Part shown: positions 14,443-16,029 of the stretch, piece by piece
Numbering within the stretch: the stretch's first letter is position 1
How the letters are laid out: each line of letters opens with the position of its first letter
NCBI GenBank assembly: GCA_965662365.1
Contig: CBFIHR010000090.1
Coordinates: forward strand, 1-16,029
Reading direction: 5' to 3'
Length of the DNA: 16,029 bases
DNA from: CAWVWD01 sp965662365
Lineage (GTDB): Bacteria; Bacteroidota; Bacteroidia; Chitinophagales; Saprospiraceae
The notes under the pieces: model-generated
Databases searched by the model: none
What the model saw: only the letters and a program-made list of their open reading frames with translations
Told to the model about the DNA's origin: nothing
Program-made: the position numbers and the translations under genes

Positions 14443-14448
14443 CATTTG

Positions 14449-14527
14449 TCGGAACTGCTGGATTCGAACCAGCGACCTTCCCGAGTCCTCGGGACGCTTT
14501 AAAACAATTGCACTAAACCACTATTGA
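14449..14527 (-). pseudogene. chimeric tRNA-Val-like pseudogene
   Basis: The 3' part on the minus strand (variable region, T-arm GCTGG-TTCGAAT-CCAGC, acceptor AGTTCCG and discriminator A) is identical to the intact tRNA-Val(GAC) 124 bp away. The 5' part does not match. The acceptor partner would be about TCAATAG, which cannot pair with AGTTCCG. The anticodon arm is replaced by a 7-bp inverted repeat (TCCCGAG at 14479-14485, CTCGGGA at 14488-14494) that leaves no 7-nt loop with T33. A GTTT/AAGC D-stem can still be drawn. It looks like a partial duplication of the tRNA-Val 3' half plus its hairpin, fused to other sequence. An automated tRNA finder might miss it or give it a poor score. Confidence 0.65.
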
Positions 14528-14535
14528 TATAACTA

Positions 14536-14565
14536 AAAAAGCATTCCCTCTCGAGAATGCTTTTT
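14536..14565 (-). terminator. tRNA-cluster stem-loop 2
   Basis: The same 11-bp stem AAAAAGCATTC/GAATGCTTTTT (14536-14546 with 14555-14565); the loop sequence differs slightly from copy 1. It lies between tRNA-Val(GAC) and the pseudogene. Confidence 0.7.
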
Positions 14566-14572
14566 CTATTTG

Positions 14573-14647
14573 TCGGAACTGCTGGATTCGAACCAGCGAC
14601 CTCTGCCCTGTCAAGGCAGCGCTCTAAACCAACTGAGCTAAGCCCCG
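14573..14647 (-). tRNA. tRNA-Val(GAC)
   Basis: 75 nt on the minus strand: acceptor CGGGGCT with AGTTCCG (two G-T pairs), D-arm GCTC...GAGC, anticodon arm CTGCC-TTGACAG-GGCAG with anticodon GAC, and T-arm GCTGG-TTCGAAT-CCAGC. The discriminator is A and CCA is not encoded. It reads GUC and GUU codons. It lies between stem-loops 2 and 3. Confidence 0.95.
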
Positions 14648-14666
14648 AATTGTCTTATTATAATTA

Positions 14667-14696
14667 AAAAAGCATTCCTTTTCAAGAATGCTTTTT
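14667..14696 (-). terminator. tRNA-cluster stem-loop 3
   Basis: The same 11-bp stem (14667-14677 with 14686-14696) with a more diverged loop. It lies between tRNA-Pro and tRNA-Val on the minus strand. No promoter box is visible in the 19 bp between it and tRNA-Val, so full termination here would silence tRNA-Val; it may be leaky or act as a processing signal. Confidence 0.65.
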
Positions 14697-14698
14697 AG

Positions 14699-14773
14699 TC
14701 GGGGCGGCAGGATTCGAACCTGCGACCCCCTGGTCCCAAACCAGGTGCGCTAACCGGACTGCGCCACGCCCCG
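14699..14773 (-). tRNA. tRNA-Pro(TGG)
   Basis: 75 nt on the minus strand: acceptor CGGGGCG with CGCCCCG, D-arm GCGC...GCGC, anticodon arm CCTGG-TTTGGGA-CCAGG with anticodon TGG, and T-arm GCAGG-TTCGAAT-CCTGC. The discriminator is A and CCA is not encoded. It starts 19 nt after tRNA-Ser(GCT) with no hairpin between them. Confidence 0.96.
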
Positions 14774-14792
14774 ATACTAATTTGTGCTACTG

Positions 14793-14881
14793 CGGTGAGA
14801 GCGGGATTCGAACCCGCGGTACCCCTTTCAAAGTACGCCGGTTTAGCAAACCGGTGGTTTCAGCCACTCACCCATCTCACC
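14793..14881 (-). tRNA. tRNA-Ser(GCT)
   Basis: 89 nt, class II, on the minus strand: acceptor GGTGAGA with TCTCACC, anticodon arm CCGGT-TTGCTAA-ACCGG with anticodon GCT, a long variable arm and T-arm GCGGG-TTCGAAT-CCCGC. The discriminator is G. It reads AGC and AGU codons. First tRNA of the cluster, with a promoter box 54 bp upstream. Confidence 0.96.
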
Positions 14882-14935
14882 TGATATATGATAGGATATT
14901 TGCTAATTTATAATTGCTATCCTTCGAAAGCGGTG

Positions 14936-14943
14936 CAAATATA
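14936..14943 (-). promoter_or_regulatory. -7 box for the tRNA cluster
   Basis: On the minus strand this reads TATATTTG, an exact TAnnTTTG box, predicting a start near 14931, about 50 nt before tRNA-Ser(GCT). No TTTG is visible at -33, where the sequence is an A/T run. No comparable box is seen further down the cluster. Confidence 0.5.
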
Positions 14944-15096
14944 CGAGCGTTTTTTATAAAAAAAAATATTTTTCACTTTTTTTATGAAATTCAAGGCAAA
15001 TAATTGATTTTTTTTTGAAATCGTTCCATTTTGATAGAAAAAGGCGGCATTTCACAACAGTTTTTATAGAGTTTTCCCTTGTTTCTGTTCAAAAAA

Positions 15097-15870
15097 TCAT
15101 TTTGCTTGAATGTATTTTAGAAAACTTTCTAAAATTTCTTCGTTTCCGCTGGTATAAAATTCATATTTTGGCTCGATGATGTTCTTAGTTTGTAACTCAA
15201 AACGCTCTAATTGTCGTAAAGTTTGTCTGGCGACTGCTGGGGCTGGGTTGACTAAATCTACATTTTGCGGAAGCAACTTATCAAAAACTGGTCGTAAAAA
15301 AGGATAATGTGTGCAGCCCAAAACAATTTTATCTACATGATGAGCTAACATCGGCTGCAGGTATTGTTGTAATAAAATCAATGTTGACCGTTCATTAATT
15401 TGTTGATTTTCGACAATCTCGACTAGACCTTCGCCAATTTGCATATGAACGGTAACCCCTTTAGCGTATTCGTTTTTTGTTTCTTGAAACCGTTCACTTT
15501 CCAGCGTTCCTTTTGTTGCTAATACGCCAATATGTTGAGTTTTCGTTTGTTTAGCTGCGGGTTTTACGGCTGGCTCCATTCCGATAAAAGGTACATCAAA
15601 CTTTTTTCTTAATATTTTAATCGCTGCAGCAGTTGCGGTGTTGCAAGCAACGACGATAATTTTTGCTCCTTTTCTTAATAAAAATTCCGTATTACGAATT
15701 GACAAATCAATAATTTCTTCTTTTGAACGATTTCCGTAAGGACAATTTCCACTATCGGCAAAATAGATAATATCTTCGTTTGGCATTAGTCTGACCAACT
15801 CTAACCAAACAGATAAACCGCCTAAACCTGAATCAAAAACTCCGATAGGATTTATGTTTGAATCTTTCAA
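15097..15870 (-). CDS. murI: glutamate racemase
   Basis: Interconverts L- and D-glutamate, supplying D-glutamate for peptidoglycan precursors in the cytoplasm. The 257 residues match the family. The two catalytic cysteines are Cys76 in VACNTA and Cys186 in LGCTHYPFL. The substrate-binding motifs GVFDSGLGGLSV (10-21) and FADSGNCPYGNRS (37-49) are present. The gene starts 25 bp after the stop of an upstream partial gene on the same strand, so the two are probably co-transcribed. In many Bacteroidota murI follows bamA and ompH genes; the residues seen upstream do not look like OmpH. The 215 bp between murI and the tRNA cluster hold only poly-A/T tracts and the tRNA promoter. Confidence 0.96.
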   Translation of the reverse strand: MKDSNINPIGVFDSGLGGLSVWLELVRLMPNEDIIYFADSGNCPYGNRSKEEIIDLSIRNTEFLLRKGAKIIVVACNTATAAAIKILRKKFDVPFIGMEPAVKPAAKQTKTQHIGVLATKGTLESERFQETKNEYAKGVTVHMQIGEGLVEIVENQQINERSTLILLQQYLQPMLAHHVDKIVLGCTHYPFLRPVFDKLLPQNVDLVNPAPAVARQTLRQLERFELQTKNIIEPKYEFYTSGNEEILESFLKYIQAK

Positions 15871-15895
15871 TGTTTAATTATTTAAATGTTCTGTT

Positions 15896-16029
15896 TTAGC
15901 GTATTTCGTTTAATGGAATTACTTTTCGCTCGTAGCCTTGTGTACGTAACCAATCTCGTAGACCATGACCTGTCCCTGCGTCCCACGGTTGCACTTCGGC
16001 TATTGGAATTTTTCGGTAAGCAGCAATTT
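15896..16029 (-). CDS. C-terminal end of an unidentified protein (cut by window edge)
   Basis: A minus-strand frame enters from the right edge and ends at a TAA at 15896-15898, showing the last 43 residues. They include PWDAGTGHGLRDWLRTQGYE and end VIPLNEIR. Codon choice and amino-acid composition look like a real protein, and the 25-bp gap to murI supports an operon. I do not recognise the family from this fragment and assign no function. Confidence 0.6.
   Translation of the reverse strand, partial: IAAYRKIPIAEVQPWDAGTGHGLRDWLRTQGYERKVIPLNEIR

Overview
The window looks like a chromosomal segment of a Bacteroidota bacterium, closest in style to Flavobacteriia, Saprospiria or Chitinophagia; I cannot place it below phylum. 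The reasons are the AT-rich spacers, starts preceded by A-rich sequence instead of Shine-Dalgarno motifs, several exact matches to the Bacteroidota -7 promoter element TAnnTTTG, and the exbB / small membrane protein / exbD / exbD gene order typical of the phylum. No phage, insertion sequence, CRISPR array, toxin-antitoxin or defence gene is visible. Most genes are housekeeping, so the interesting material is in the spacers and the tRNA cluster.

Layout. 1-842 has no protein gene. It carries a possible small RNA with its own -7 box and intrinsic terminator (about 540-670), then the pyrG promoter and a perfect 20-bp stem-loop in the pyrG leader. 843-4294 (+) holds pyrG (CTP synthase) and an aminopeptidase P, separated by a 23-bp inverted repeat. 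4471-6817 (-) holds an ECF sigma factor and a secreted PhoD-like phosphatase. 7255-7686 (+) is a two-CBS-domain protein with a candidate FNR-type operator and a promoter-like element at matching spacing. 7775-9673 (-) holds an anchored coiled-coil protein and a MOSC-domain protein. 9751-10377 (+) is an archaemetzincin-like protease with a probable lipoprotein signal. 10565-13009 (-) is the exbB-(4-TM protein)-exbD-exbD operon. 13133-13220 (-) is tRNA-Ser(GGA) and 13388-14155 (-) is tatD. 14413-14881 (-) is a tRNA cluster, Ser(GCT)-Pro(TGG)-Val(GAC)-pseudo-tRNA, with three near-identical stem-loops. 15097-15870 (-) is murI, preceded by the 3' end of an unidentified gene that runs off the window.

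How the parts relate. The ExbB/ExbD proteins form a proton-driven energiser for outer-membrane functions, but no tonB is present here. PyrG and MurI feed nucleotide and peptidoglycan synthesis. Strong symmetric hairpins sit between the convergent pairs CBS/coiled-coil and archaemetzincin/exbD and probably end transcription from both sides. A 12-base sequence, TGACGAAAGTCA, occurs three times (twice on +, once on -) and resembles a CRP/FNR-family operator. This motif, the pyrG leader hairpin, the candidate small RNA and the chimeric tRNA remnant are the observations most worth a second look. I found nothing that amounts to a clearly new multi-gene system.
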